A DNA stretch of 64,000 bases from Burkholderia catarinensis. GTDB taxonomy: Bacteria; Pseudomonadota; Gammaproteobacteria; Burkholderiales; Burkholderiaceae. A program made the translations under genes and the position numbers. Every line of letters begins with the position of its first letter. The stretch's first letter is position 1. The stretch is from contig NZ_MDEQ02000001.1 of NCBI RefSeq assembly GCF_001883705.2, positions 62,001-126,000 on the forward strand. The letters run 5' to 3'. The notes beneath the pieces were generated by a model, which worked only from the letters and a program-made list of their open reading frames with translations, did no database searches and was not told the DNA's origin. Positions 52,859-62,700 of this stretch are shown here, in pieces.

Positions 52859-53242
52859 ATGCCGTTCATCTGCGAAAACGTTGAATGTCGTGCCGTGCTG
52901 GCTCGCGGGCAAGTCAGGCCCAGTCAGGAGGATGCGGGGTGGTGCTTCTACTGCCCGGACTGCAAAGCTAGAAACGAGTTGATGGATATCGGCATGGCCG
53001 GCGGCCCTGCCGAACTGGTTCAGCCGGAGCGAGCCAGCCCGCCGCACAAGGTCGTCGCGACGGCTCGACCATTGGAGGACGGCAGATATGCGGCGCAGTT
53101 GTGCGTTCAGCGCGCGCTCGCGGTGAGGGGAACGTACGCGGCCGAAGAGCACTGGGATCAGCTCGGCGTATTCGGCGATGCGCAAGAAGCCGTCGCGCAT
53201 GCGAAGTCTTTCGCAACGGACCTGCTGCAACGAGCAGCATAG
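52859..53242 (+). CDS. Hypothetical protein with CxxC zinc-ribbon-like N-terminus
   Basis: A 127-residue protein starting behind CGGAGA. Cys5, Cys10 and then CFYCPDC (about 29-35) suggest a zinc ribbon. The C-terminal half has a helix AYAEEHWDQLG-like region (TYAAEEHWDQLGVFGDAQEA) without known motif. It stands alone between two decayed genes. I do not recognise the family. Confidence 0.65.
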   Translation: MPFICENVECRAVLARGQVRPSQEDAGWCFYCPDCKARNELMDIGMAGGPAELVQPERASPPHKVVATARPLEDGRYAAQLCVQRALAVRGTYAAEEHWDQLGVFGDAQEAVAHAKSFATDLLQRAA

Positions 53243-53274
53243 TCGGCACTTTTCAATAAACGAAGAAGGGACGT

Positions 53275-53690
53275 CGCGCATTCATGCGCGACGCCGACGC
53301 TCTTGCCCTGCAGCGTTCGGGCGTCGGCTGCAGGTTCGAGCCGCGCCGCGCGACGAGACGCGGCGGCACGTTGTTGACTTGTCCGTGAACGCGATCTGCG
53401 CGGGGCGCTTCTCGGTCACGCTCATCGACGACAGCACGCCGTCGAACTTGCGCGCCTTCAGCGCGGGGATCGTCCCGTCGAACGCGTTCTCGACCCACAC
53501 GGAGCACACCTTCATCCGTTCGCCGATCGCATTGCCGAGATCGATGTCGAAGCCGACGAGCGTGCCGTCGGGCGTGAGCGATTCGAACGGCGCGTAGCCG
53601 GGATTGACGCCGGGGCGCAGGACCGCCGGGTCTTTCGCGGCCGGCAGGGCGCCCAGGGCGGGCGGCTCTGCGGATGCCGCCCGCTGTTAC
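53275..53690 (-). pseudogene. Broken HisJ/ArgT-type amino-acid-binding protein gene
   Basis: Minus-strand translation gives KDPAVLRPGVNPGYAPFESL, GTLVGFDIDLGNAIGER, then VWVENAFDGTIPALKARKFD and SSMSVTEK, clearly a polar-amino-acid ABC binding protein. The frame shifts after AFTDK (near 53375) to NVPPRLVARRGSNLQPTPE and again near 53305 to LQGKSVGV, then diverges. The signal peptide and the second lobe are missing. It abuts the XRE gene. Confidence 0.8.
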
Positions 53691-54544
53691 GCAGCCGGCG
53701 CCTGTTGCGCGCCGGCCTGTTCGCGGGCCGCGACGAGCGCCCGGATCCGCGCACGGTCGGCCGCCGTCGCGGGCGTGAAGATCACGAGGCTCAGGTCGGC
53801 GCGGCCGGTCACCGAGAACGCCGAATATTCGAGCGCGATCCGGCCTGCTTGCGGATGGCGGATCTCCTTCGAGCCTTCGTCATGCACATGGATATCGTGG
53901 TCGCGCCACATCGCGTCGAATTCGGCGCTCGTCGCGCGCATCTCGTCGACGAATGCCTGCACGGCCTGCGTCGCGCCGCCGCGTGCGACGTCCGCGCGAA
54001 ACGCACCCACCGCGAAACGCGCGACGCGTTCCCAGTTCGGCTGCGCGTCGCGCACGCCCGCGTCGACGAAGATCAGTCGCAGGATGTTGCGCGCGGCCGG
54101 CGGCAGCGTCGCATAGTCGGTCAGCGTCGCGGCCGCCGCGTCGTTCCACGCGACGACGTCCCACGTCGCCGTGCGCACGATCGCGGGGCTCGCGTCGAGC
54201 GAATCGAGCACATGCTGCAGGCGCGGCGTCACGTTGGCCGGTGCGTGATAGCGCACCTCGGGTGGATGGCCGACGCCGATCAGGAACAGGTGCTCGCGTT
54301 CGGCTTCGTTCAGCATCAGCGCACGCGCGAGCCGGTCGAGCACGTCGGCCGACGGTGCGCCGCCGCGCCCCTGTTCGAGCCACGTGTACCACGCGGCGCT
54401 CACGTGCGCGCGCTGCGCGACTTCCTCGCGCCGCAGGCCCGGCGTGCGGCGGCGCGTGGCCGGCAGCCCGAGCGCGGCCGGATCGAGTTTCTCGCGGCGG
54501 TCCCGCAGGTACGCGCCGAGCAGGTTGTCGGGGGCGTCAGCCAT
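53687..54544 (-). CDS. XRE-family regulator with MmyB-like ligand-binding domain
   Basis: A 285-residue regulator. The HTH_31/XRE domain spans about 5-80 ([29 protein letters not shown]). The C-terminal MmyB-like PAS-type domain spans about 110-270 ([20 protein letters not shown]). This regulator type is typically divergent from the one dehydrogenase or epimerase gene it represses, as here. A perfect palindrome lies 14 bp upstream of its start. Confidence 0.92.
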   Translation of the reverse strand: MADAPDNLLGAYLRDRREKLDPAALGLPATRRRTPGLRREEVAQRAHVSAAWYTWLEQGRGGAPSADVLDRLARALMLNEAEREHLFLIGVGHPPEVRYHAPANVTPRLQHVLDSLDASPAIVRTATWDVVAWNDAAAATLTDYATLPPAARNILRLIFVDAGVRDAQPNWERVARFAVGAFRADVARGGATQAVQAFVDEMRATSAEFDAMWRDHDIHVHDEGSKEIRHPQAGRIALEYSAFSVTGRADLSLVIFTPATAADRARIRALVAAREQAGAQQAPAA

Positions 54545-54557
54545 ATCCTGTTGGTTC

Positions 54558-54571
54558 GTTTACCGGTAAAC
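54558..54571. promoter_or_regulatory. 14-bp perfect palindrome between XRE regulator and epimerase
   Basis: GTTTACCGGTAAAC lies 13 bp before the XRE start and 68 bp before the epimerase start. It is the probable operator for both divergent genes. Confidence 0.65.
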
Positions 54572-54639
54572 CGTCACGACTTCACCGCGAGCGGCCATCG
54601 GCAGATAGTAAGCCTCCATTCCATCCGGAGGTGCTGAAC

Positions 54640-55533
54640 ATGCGTGTCTTTGTTACGGGAGCGTCGGGATTCGTCGGCTCGGCCGTGGTTGCCGAACTCG
54701 TTAATGCCGGGCACTCGGTGCTAGGTCTTGCGCGTTCCGATGCAGCCGCCGCATCGGTTGCCGCTGCAGGCGCCGATGTCCATCGCGGGTCGCTGGAGGA
54801 TCTCGACAGCCTGACGCGCGGCGCCGAAGCCGCCGATGCGGTGATCCATACGGGATTCAATCACGACTTCTCGCGCTTCGCGCAGAACTGCGAGCTCGAC
54901 CGTCGCGCGATCGAGACGATCGGCGCGGTGCTCGCGGGCTCGGCGCGGCCGCTGGTCGTCACGTCGGGCCTCGCGCTCGTCGCGCCCGGCCGCGCGGCGA
55001 CGGAAGACGATCCGCACGTGCCGGTGTCGCCGGCCTATCCGCGTGCGTCCGAAGCGACTGCGGTCGCGCTGGAAGCCCGCGGCGTGCATGCGTCGGTCGT
55101 GCGCCTGCCGCCGTCCGTGCACGGCGACGGCGATCACGGTTTCGTGCCGCGCCTGATTGCGTTCGCGAGGGAGAAGGGCGCATCGGCGTTTGTCGGCGAT
55201 GGCGCCAACCGCTGGCCGGCCGTGCACCGGCTCGATGCGGCGCGCGTGTACCGGCTCGCGATCGAACGCGGCGCGGCCGGCGCGTGCTATCACGCGGTCG
55301 ACGATACGGGCGTGCCGTTCCGCGAGATCGCGGAGGTGATCGGCCGCCGGCTGAACGTGCCGGTCGTCGCGAAATCGGTGGCGGAAGCCGGCGAGCACTT
55401 CGGCTGGTTCGCGATGTTTGCCGGGATGGATGCGCCGGCAACCAGCGAGCGCACGCGTGCATCGCTCGACTGGGCGCCGACGCAGCCGCGGCTGCTGGCC
55501 GATATCGACCGGCCGCGGTATTTCGAAATCTGA
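54640..55533 (+). CDS. NAD(P)-dependent epimerase/dehydratase (extended SDR)
   Basis: A 297-residue extended SDR with RBS CCGGAGG. The N-terminal Rossmann motif is TGASGFVG. In the active-site region SGLALVAPG carries the Ser, and the usual YxxxK reads YPRASEA, with Lys not obvious, so it is an atypical NmrA/epimerase-like member. Its partner regulator is the divergent XRE gene. The substrate is unknown; stress-related or detoxifying reduction is typical of the group. Confidence 0.87.
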   Translation: MRVFVTGASGFVGSAVVAELVNAGHSVLGLARSDAAAASVAAAGADVHRGSLEDLDSLTRGAEAADAVIHTGFNHDFSRFAQNCELDRRAIETIGAVLAGSARPLVVTSGLALVAPGRAATEDDPHVPVSPAYPRASEATAVALEARGVHASVVRLPPSVHGDGDHGFVPRLIAFAREKGASAFVGDGANRWPAVHRLDAARVYRLAIERGAAGACYHAVDDTGVPFREIAEVIGRRLNVPVVAKSVAEAGEHFGWFAMFAGMDAPATSERTRASLDWAPTQPRLLADIDRPRYFEI

Positions 55534-55564
55534 CGAGCGGGCGCGGCGCGCCGAGCGCCGCGCA

Positions 55565-56944
55565 TCATTCGACCGGATGCAGATCCTGCAGCAGCGTCGG
55601 CACGAGCTCCGACACCGTCGGGTGGATGTGCATCGCGCGGCTGATCGTCGTGTACGGCGCACCGGCGGCCATCACGTCGAGCATCTCGTGCACGACCTCG
55701 TCGCCGGTCACGCCAAGGATTGACGCGCCGAGGATCGCGTGGCTGTCCGCGTCGACGATCACCTTCATGAAACCCTGGCTCTCGCCTTTTTCCACCGCGC
55801 GGCCGACGCGTGTCATCGGGCGCGTGCCGACGAGCAGCCGGCGGCACGTCTGCTTCGCTTCCGCGAGCGTCATGCCGACGCGGCCGAGCGGCGGGTCGAT
55901 ATACATCGCGTACGCGGTGATGCGGTCGGACACCTTGCGCGGATCGTCGTCGAGCAGGTTGGCCGCGACGATCTCGTAGTCGTTGTACGCGGTGTGCGTG
56001 AACGCGCCGCGCCCGTTGCAGTCGCCGAGCGCCCAGATGCCGGGCACGTTGGTGCGCAACTGCTCGTCGACGCCGATATAGCCGCGCGCGTCGGTTTCGA
56101 CGCCCGCGCGGTCGAGCCCGAGATCGTCGGTGTTCGGCACGCGCCCGACCGCGAGCAGCAGGTGCGAGCCCGCGACTTCGCGGCCGCCGCCCGCGCAGTC
56201 GAGACCGACCACGACGCCGTCGCCGTCACGCCGCGCGTTCAGGCAGTTCGCGTCGAGCTGCACGTCGATCCCTTCGTTTTCGAGGATGTCGCGCACGGCT
56301 TGCGACACGTCGTCGTCCTCGCGGCGGATCAGGCGCGAGCCCTTCTCGACGATCGTGACCTTCGACCCGAAGCGGCGATACATCTGGCCGAATTCGAGCC
56401 CGACATAGCTGCCGCCGACGATCACGAGATGGTCGGGCAGGAAGTCGACGTCCATCATCGTCGAGTTGGTCAGGTACGGCACCGAGTCGAGGCCCGGCAT
56501 CGGCGGCACCTGCGCGCGTCCGCCGACGTTGATGAAGATGCGTTCGGCTTCGAGCAGTTCATCGCCCACGCGCACCGCGCCGGCGCGCTCGAATCGGGCG
56601 TGACCCTGAAACACGGTCGTGTTCGCGAGCCCGCGCACCCATTGCTCGACGCCGTGGTTCGAGCGGCCGGAGATCTGGTCCTTGCGCGCCTTCACCGCTT
56701 TCATGTCGACGGTGACGGGGCCGCCGACCGACACGCCGTATTCGCCGGCGCGCCGCGCGAGTTGCGCGGCGTACGCGCTGGCGATCAGCGTCTTGGTCGG
56801 GATGCAGCCGGTGTTCACGCAGGTGCCGCCGAAGCGGCCGCGCTCGATGATCGCGACTTTCATGCCGGCGGCGGACAGCCGCGCGGCGAGTGGCGGCCCG
56901 GCTTGGCCCGTGCCGATGACGATCGCGTCGAAGTGTTGCGTCAT
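55565..56944 (-). CDS. Pyridine nucleotide-disulfide oxidoreductase (mercuric reductase-like)
   Basis: A 459-residue flavoprotein with RBS CAGGAGG. The FAD motif is VIGTGQAGPPLAARL and the redox disulfide is in GGTCVNTGCIPTK (about 40-52). The NAD motif is VIVGGSYVGLEFGQMYRRFG, and the dimerisation domain ends HIHPTVSELVPTLLQDL with the active-site His. It lacks the N-terminal HMA and the C-terminal Cys pair of true MerA. It may reduce another disulfide substrate. No mer genes are nearby. Confidence 0.92.
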   Translation of the reverse strand: MTQHFDAIVIGTGQAGPPLAARLSAAGMKVAIIERGRFGGTCVNTGCIPTKTLIASAYAAQLARRAGEYGVSVGGPVTVDMKAVKARKDQISGRSNHGVEQWVRGLANTTVFQGHARFERAGAVRVGDELLEAERIFINVGGRAQVPPMPGLDSVPYLTNSTMMDVDFLPDHLVIVGGSYVGLEFGQMYRRFGSKVTIVEKGSRLIRREDDDVSQAVRDILENEGIDVQLDANCLNARRDGDGVVVGLDCAGGGREVAGSHLLLAVGRVPNTDDLGLDRAGVETDARGYIGVDEQLRTNVPGIWALGDCNGRGAFTHTAYNDYEIVAANLLDDDPRKVSDRITAYAMYIDPPLGRVGMTLAEAKQTCRRLLVGTRPMTRVGRAVEKGESQGFMKVIVDADSHAILGASILGVTGDEVVHEMLDVMAAGAPYTTISRAMHIHPTVSELVPTLLQDLHPVE

Positions 56945-57107
56945 GACGTCCTCCTGTGCGGGTGCAACGAGGGAAGGCGTGCGGGCGAGCCGCGTGCGAT
57001 GCCGGCGCACGGTCGCGCGACGGCGAGCGCCTATGGTAGTCCTGTTGGCGTGCGCTCGCGAGCGCCGGAAAGGCGCGGCGGGCTCATGCCGGTGCGTGCC
57101 GGCCGCG

Positions 57108-57686
57108 TCAGTCCTTGCGCTTCCATTGATCGAACGACACCGGCCGGTGCGCATCGGCGCGCGTGACGGTGACGTGGTCGGGTTGGTCGTCGAGCGGAAA
57201 CGATTCGGTGACGATCCGGTTCGAAAAGACCCAGCCGTGTGCACGCGGGTCGTAGCGGAACGTCACGTAGTCGCTCCAGTGCTGCCCGCACGCGACGAAG
57301 TTCTGCACGGTGAAATAGCGGCCTTTCACCGAGAGGCCGCTGTCGGCGGCGTCTTCGGGATCGAACGGATCGCACTGGCCGCCTTCGTTCGCGCGCAGGA
57401 CGACCTGGTCGTTGCGCGCGGCGAGCCGGAACGTGTGGTCGGGCTGTTCCTCGTAGATGAGGAGCGGGCGCGGCGACGGCTGCTCGCGCGTATCGGCCTC
57501 GCGATGCACGACGACGAGAAAGCTGTGCCGCCCGTTGCCGAGGTCCGGCCCCTCCTGCGCGACGAACGGCTGGTAGCCGGCCGGCAGTTGCGCGGCGATC
57601 GACTTCGGCAGGCGGTCGGCGCGGGCGTTGAACGAGAGCGCGGCGAGCAGCGGGAGCAGCAGGATGGGCAGGTGGAAAACGCGCAT
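57108..57686 (-). CDS. Secreted hypothetical protein
   Basis: A 192-residue protein with a signal peptide (1-24, MRVFHLPILLLPLLAALSFN then ARA). The mature part is beta-rich with two cysteines (EGGQCDPFDP and NFVACGQHW) that could form a disulfide. I do not recognise a catalytic motif. Relatives are annotated only as hypothetical. It lies between the disulfide oxidoreductase and a tiny frame at 57735-57830. Confidence 0.75.
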   Translation of the reverse strand: MRVFHLPILLLPLLAALSFNARADRLPKSIAAQLPAGYQPFVAQEGPDLGNGRHSFLVVVHREADTREQPSPRPLLIYEEQPDHTFRLAARNDQVVLRANEGGQCDPFDPEDAADSGLSVKGRYFTVQNFVACGQHWSDYVTFRYDPRAHGWVFSNRIVTESFPLDDQPDHVTVTRADAHRPVSFDQWKRKD

Positions 57687-57734
57687 GGCGGGGTGTCTGG
57701 TCGAAAGCAGGAAAGGTGTACCGATCGCGCGAGA

Positions 57735-57830
57735 TTACAGGTCGCGCCCGAGAAATTCGGTGCCCGGCACGGGATTGAACGCGACGACGCGGGCGTCGTC
57801 GGGATAACGGGCGGCGCGGATCTCGATCAT
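57735..57830 (-). CDS. Possible 31-residue peptide or gene remnant
   Basis: A short frame beginning MIEIRAARYPDD and ending GTEFLGRDL with strong GC3 coding bias. The start resembles the N-terminus of GNAT acetyltransferases (I-R-x-A-R-x-x-D), so it may be the stub of a deleted gene. No clear RBS is present. Low confidence. Confidence 0.25.
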   Translation of the reverse strand: MIEIRAARYPDDARVVAFNPVPGTEFLGRDL

Positions 57831-57981
57831 GGGCGGCGGCGCGGGTGACGGCAAAGAGGGCCAGCATAGCAGCGCAATGCTGCTTTCGGCCATGCGCGAA
57901 GCGTGCCAGAATCAGCCGCTCGACCGTCGGAAACGACACGCCGGCGCCGGCGAATCGGCGTCGCTCGACAAGGAGACTTCG

Positions 57982-58620
57982 ATGACTGCATCGGCTGCCG
58001 TACTCGCCATCCTGGCCGCACTGTTTCTCGGCGCGATGATTCCGGGCCCGAGCTTCGTGCTGGTTGCCCGCAATTCGATCGGGCTGTCGCGCCGCGACGG
58101 GCTGGCCACCGCGCTCGGCATGGGCATCGGCGGCATCGTGTTCGGCGGCGTCGCGCTGGCGGGGCTCTATACGCTGCTGCAGGCGGTCGAATGGCTGTAT
58201 GTGGGCCTGAAGGTGGCGGGCGGCGCGTACCTGATCTACATGGCGTCGAAGATCTGGCGCGGCGCCGACCGGCCGATCGCGATGGACGATCCGCAGGCGA
58301 TGGCCGCCGGCAGCGCGCGCAAGTCGTTCTGGACGGGCCTCACGACCCAGCTCAGCAACCCGAAGACGGCGATCTGGTACGGCAGCATCTTCGCGGCGTT
58401 GCTCCCGCAGCATCCGCCGCTGTGGTGCTATCTGGCGCTGCCGCCGCTCGTGTTCGCCGTCGAGTTCGGCTGGTACACGATCGTCGCGCTGTGCTTTTCC
58501 ACGCGCCGGCCGCGAGAACTCTACCTGCGCGCGAAGAAGTGGGTCGACCGGATTGCCGCCGGCGCGATCACGCTACTCGGGCTGCGGTTGATCCTGAACG
58601 CGCCGAAAGCGGGGATCTGA
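57982..58620 (+). CDS. LysE/RhtB-family exporter
   Basis: A 212-residue, six-helix exporter behind AAGGAGA. LFLGAMIPGPSFVLVARNSI near residue 15 and LSNPKTAIWYGSIFAALLP near 125 are LysE/RhtB signatures. Members export amino acids such as threonine, homoserine or lysine. It stands alone, with a 9-bp-stem hairpin 215 bp downstream. Confidence 0.92.
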   Translation: MTASAAVLAILAALFLGAMIPGPSFVLVARNSIGLSRRDGLATALGMGIGGIVFGGVALAGLYTLLQAVEWLYVGLKVAGGAYLIYMASKIWRGADRPIAMDDPQAMAAGSARKSFWTGLTTQLSNPKTAIWYGSIFAALLPQHPPLWCYLALPPLVFAVEFGWYTIVALCFSTRRPRELYLRAKKWVDRIAAGAITLLGLRLILNAPKAGI

Positions 58621-58964
58621 CCGTTTTCATTCCTGATCGGCATCGCACGGCGGCCGGCCATTCCCGTGGTCGGTCGCCGAAGCAAACCGCCCGAGCCGCG
58701 CAACACGCTTCCGGAAACCGCAGGTCGTCCGGAAACGCGTTCACTTCCCCCGGACCCACCGGGCGAGGCTGCTGGCGCGTCGATCCCGGCAGTTCGCCGC
58801 GCCGCCGCCTGCCGTGTTCCCGGCCACCCGCCACCGCCCGCCGAGCCTTGCACGGCGGGCGTTCGCGTGTGTCAGGCCGCGGGCCGAACGGCGCCGCTTC
58901 CCCGATTCTGGCGGTCGACCTCCCGGCGACGTGTAAACTGCTGCCTTTTTTAACGGTTTGCAGC
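58621..58964. other. Intergenic region before the DUF3348 operon
   Basis: 344 bp. CGCCCGCCG and its reverse complement (58835-58843 and 58853-58861) form a GC-rich hairpin without a T-tract. TAAACT (58934-58939), close to a later T-run, could be the -10 of the operon promoter. No gene is visible. Confidence 0.4.
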
Positions 58965-59726
58965 ATGGTGCAAGCTCCTCCGCGCCCGGCATTGAGCGGC
59001 CCGACGCTCGTCCGGCTGCTCGCGCGCCTGGCCGATGCCGACGTCGCGGAATCCCGGCAGACGCTGTCCGACCGGCTGAGCCAGTGGCTCGGCTGGACCG
59101 ACGCGATCACGCTGTCGTCCGCGCTGAACGCGAGCCCGCCCGGCGTCGCGGCCGGCGTGCGCGGCTACGACGCGGAGCGCGACTGCGCGCGCGTGCGCCA
59201 CGACCTCGCGCAGGCGATCACGGCCACCAACCGGCCGCGTGCGCGGCGCCGGCCCGGCGACCTGCCGCCGCCGGCCGCCGACACGGCCGATTTCGCGGAC
59301 TTCCGCCAGCGCTATCTGTCCCTGCAGCAGGACATGGAAACGGCGATCGGCCAGTTGCGCGGCCGCCTGCGGGTCGCGCTCGCCGCGCGCTCGTCCGGCA
59401 TGGCGCGGCTCGCGACGCTCGACACGATCATGGAGCGCGTGCTCGGCGCGCGCGAGCGCAGCCTGCTGTCGGCCGTGCCCGCGCTGCTCGGCACCCGTTT
59501 CGGGCGGCTGCGCGACGCGGAACGGCAGGCGCTGGCCGCTGCCGCTGGCGATCCGGCCGGCATGGCTGACGACGGCGCGGTGGCCGACGTCACGGCCGTC
59601 GCGGCGATCGTGCCCGGCACATGGCTCGACACGTTTCGCGACGAGATGCAAAGCATCCTGCTTGCCGAACTCGAAGTCCGGTTTCAAACGGTAGACGGGC
59701 TGCTCGCGGCCCTTCGCACCTGCTAA
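58965..59726 (+). CDS. DUF3348-family protein
   Basis: A 253-residue soluble protein, mostly helical. It begins MVQAPPRPALSGPTLVRLLA and includes LSDRLSQWLGWTDAITLSSA and a central coiled-coil-prone segment (about 115-160). This fits DUF3348, known from Burkholderia and Ralstonia as the first gene before DUF802. The function is unknown. It starts the operon and precedes DUF802 by 10 bp. Confidence 0.85.
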   Translation: MVQAPPRPALSGPTLVRLLARLADADVAESRQTLSDRLSQWLGWTDAITLSSALNASPPGVAAGVRGYDAERDCARVRHDLAQAITATNRPRARRRPGDLPPPAADTADFADFRQRYLSLQQDMETAIGQLRGRLRVALAARSSGMARLATLDTIMERVLGARERSLLSAVPALLGTRFGRLRDAERQALAAAAGDPAGMADDGAVADVTAVAAIVPGTWLDTFRDEMQSILLAELEVRFQTVDGLLAALRTC

Positions 59727-59736
59727 TCAACACGCT

Positions 59737-62700
59737 ATGTCCAGAATTCGCATTGATCTCGTTGTCTTCGTCGCCGGTCTGCTCGCAGTGGGCTGGATCG
59801 GTGTCGGCTATATCGCGTCGAACCCGCTCGCGTCGGCCGTCACGCTGCTGATCGGCGCGTGCTACGTCGCCGGCGCATGGGAGCTGCTGCGCTACCGGCA
59901 GGCGACCGCCACGCTGTCGCGCGCGGTTGCCGGCCTGGCCGAGCCGCCCGCGAAGCTCGACACGTGGCTCGACACGCTGCACCCGGGCCTGCGCGGCGCG
60001 GTGCGTGCGCGGGTCGAAGGCGCGCGCGTCGCGCTGCCGGGCCCGGCGCTCACGCCTTACCTCGTCGGCCTGCTGGTGCTGCTCGGCATGCTCGGCACGC
60101 TGCTCGGGATGGTCGTCACGCTGAAGGGTACGGGCGCCGCGCTCGAAAGCGCGACCGATCTCGATGCGATCCGCGCATCGCTGATCGCGCCGGTGAAGGG
60201 CCTCGGGTTCGCGTTCGGCACGTCGATCGCCGGTGTCGCGACGTCCGCGATGCTCGGGTTGCTGTCCGCGCTCGTGCGCCGCGAGCGGATCGACGCAGCC
60301 CAGCAGCTCGACGCGAAGATCGCGACGACGTTGCGCGTGCATTCGTCCGCGCACCAGCGCGACGAGTCGTTCCGGCTGCTGCAGTGCCAGGCCGACGTGA
60401 TGCCGGCGCTGGTCGACCGGCTGCAGACGATGATGACGACGCTCGAGGCGCGCAGCGTCGCGCTGCACGATCGCCAGATTGAAAGCCAGCAGGCGTTTTT
60501 CGACCGGACCGAGCGCGCGTATGCGGGCCTCGCGTCGAACGTCGGCGATGCGCTGAAGGAAAGCGCCGCCGAAAGCGCGCAGGTGGCCGGCGCCGCATTG
60601 CAGCCGGTCGTCGCGGCGACGATGACGGGGCTTGCGCAGGAAATGGCCGCGCTGCGCGACACCGTGACGGGCGCGGTGCAGCGTCAGCTCGACGGGTTGA
60701 CGGACGGCTTCGAGAAGACCACCGGCAACGTGACGGCGGTCTGGAACCGCGCGCTCGACGAACAGCGCCGCGCGGGCGACGCCGTCGCGCAGCAGCTGCA
60801 GACGACGCTCGGCCAGTTCACCGACACGTTCGCGCAGCGTTCGACGGATCTGCTCGACGGCGTCGCGACGCGCCTCGAATCGACCGAAGGCCGCTTGTCC
60901 GACGCGTGGCACGCTGCGCTGTCGCGCCAGGAGCAGGTCGGCGAGGCGCTCGCGGGCCAGCATGCGCGCGCGCTGGGCGAAGCCGCCGCGACGTTCGAAC
61001 GTCATTCGGGCGCGACGCTCGCCGCGATGCGCGAGTCGCACGCGGGGCTGCAGACCGAACTGGCCGCGCGCGACGAAGAACGCCTGTCGGCGTGGAACGA
61101 TTCTCTCGCCGCGATGGCCGCGAAGCTCGGCGACGAATGGCAGCGTGCGGGCGCGCACAGCGCGGGACGTCAGCAGGAAATCTGCGATGCGCTCGCGCAA
61201 ACGACGCGCGATCTGGCCGCACAGGCCTCGACGTTCGAGCAACGTTCGAACGACCTGCTGACGACGATCCGCGATTCGCATACGGGCTTGCAGACGCAAC
61301 TCGCCGCACGTGATGAAGAACGCCTGTCGGCGTGGAACGATTCGCTGGCCGCGATGGCCACGAAGCTCGGCGACGAATGGCAACGCGCGGGCGTGCACAG
61401 CGCGGGCCGTCAGCAGGAAATCTGCGACGCGCTCGCCCAAACGACGCGCGACCTCACCACGCAGGCCGCGACCTTCGAACAACGCTCGAACAACCTGCTG
61501 ACGACGATCCGCGATTCACACACGGGCCTGCAGACGCAACTCGCCGCGCGTGATGAAGAACGCCTGTCGGCGTGGAACGATTCGCTGGCCGCGATGGCCA
61601 CGAAGCTCGGCGACGAATGGCAACGCGCGGGCGTGCAAAGCGCGGGCCGTCAGCAGGAAATCTGCGACGCGCTCGCGCAAACGACGCGCGACCTCACCAC
61701 GCAGGCGTCGACGTTCGAACAACGTTCGAACGACCTGCTGACGACGATCCGCGATTCGCATACGGGCTTGCAGACGCAACTGGCCGCGCGCGACGAAGAA
61801 CGCCTGTCGGCGTGGAACGATTCGCTGGCCGCGATGGCCACGAAGCTCGGCGACGAATGGCAGCGCGCGGGCGTGCACAGCGCGGGCCGTCAGCAAGAAA
61901 TCTGCGACGCACTCGCCCAAACGACGCGCGATCTGGCCACGCAGGCGTCGACCTTCGAACAACGCTCGAACGACCTGCTGACGACGATCCGCGATTCGCA
62001 CGCTGGCCTGCAGACGCAACTGGCCGCACGCGACGAACAGCGCCTGTCCGCGTGGAACGATTCGCTGGCCGCGATGGCCGCCGCGCTGCGCGACGAATGG
62101 GCGCAGACGAGCGCGCAGGCCGCGACGCGCCAGCAGGATATCTGCGACACGCTGGCCCGCACCGCGAACGACATCACCGCGCAGGCGCAGGTTCACGCGA
62201 GCGACACGATCAACGAGATCGCGCGCCTCGTGCAGGCCGCGTCGGAGGCGCCGAAGGCCGCGGCCGACGTCGTCGCCGAACTGCGCCAGCGCCTGTCCGA
62301 CAGCATGGTGCGTGATACCGCGACGCTCGAGGAACGCAGCCGCCTGCTCGCGACGCTCGAAACGCTGCTCGGCGCGGTCAACCACGCGTCGACCGAACAG
62401 CGCACGGCAATCGACGCGCTCGTCAGCACGTCGGCCGACCTGCTCGACCGCGTCGGCGCGCGCTTCAACGACACCGTCGATGCCGAAACGCGCAAGCTCG
62501 ATTCGGTGGCCGCGCAGGTCACCGCGGGCGCCGTCGAGGTCGCGAGTCTCGGCGATGCATTCGGGATGGCCGTGCAGGTGTTCGGCGAATCGAACGACAA
62601 GCTGCTGACCCATCTGCAGCGCATCGAGGCCGCGCTCGAGAAATCGCTCGCGCGCAGCGACGAGCAACTCGAGTACTACGTCGCGCAGGCGCGCGAGGTG

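Noticed and set aside
55565..56944. True mercury resistance (merA)
   Set aside because: No HMA domain, no C-terminal Cys pair and no mer genes nearby; only the general disulfide reductase fold is present.
58835..58861. Hairpin after the LysE gene as a terminator
   Set aside because: The stem is strong, but no T-tract follows and it is 215 bp from the stop codon.
61081..62190. Possible CRISPR or non-coding satellite
   Set aside because: The repeat is 240 bp without spacers, stays in one open frame and encodes a regular helical protein.
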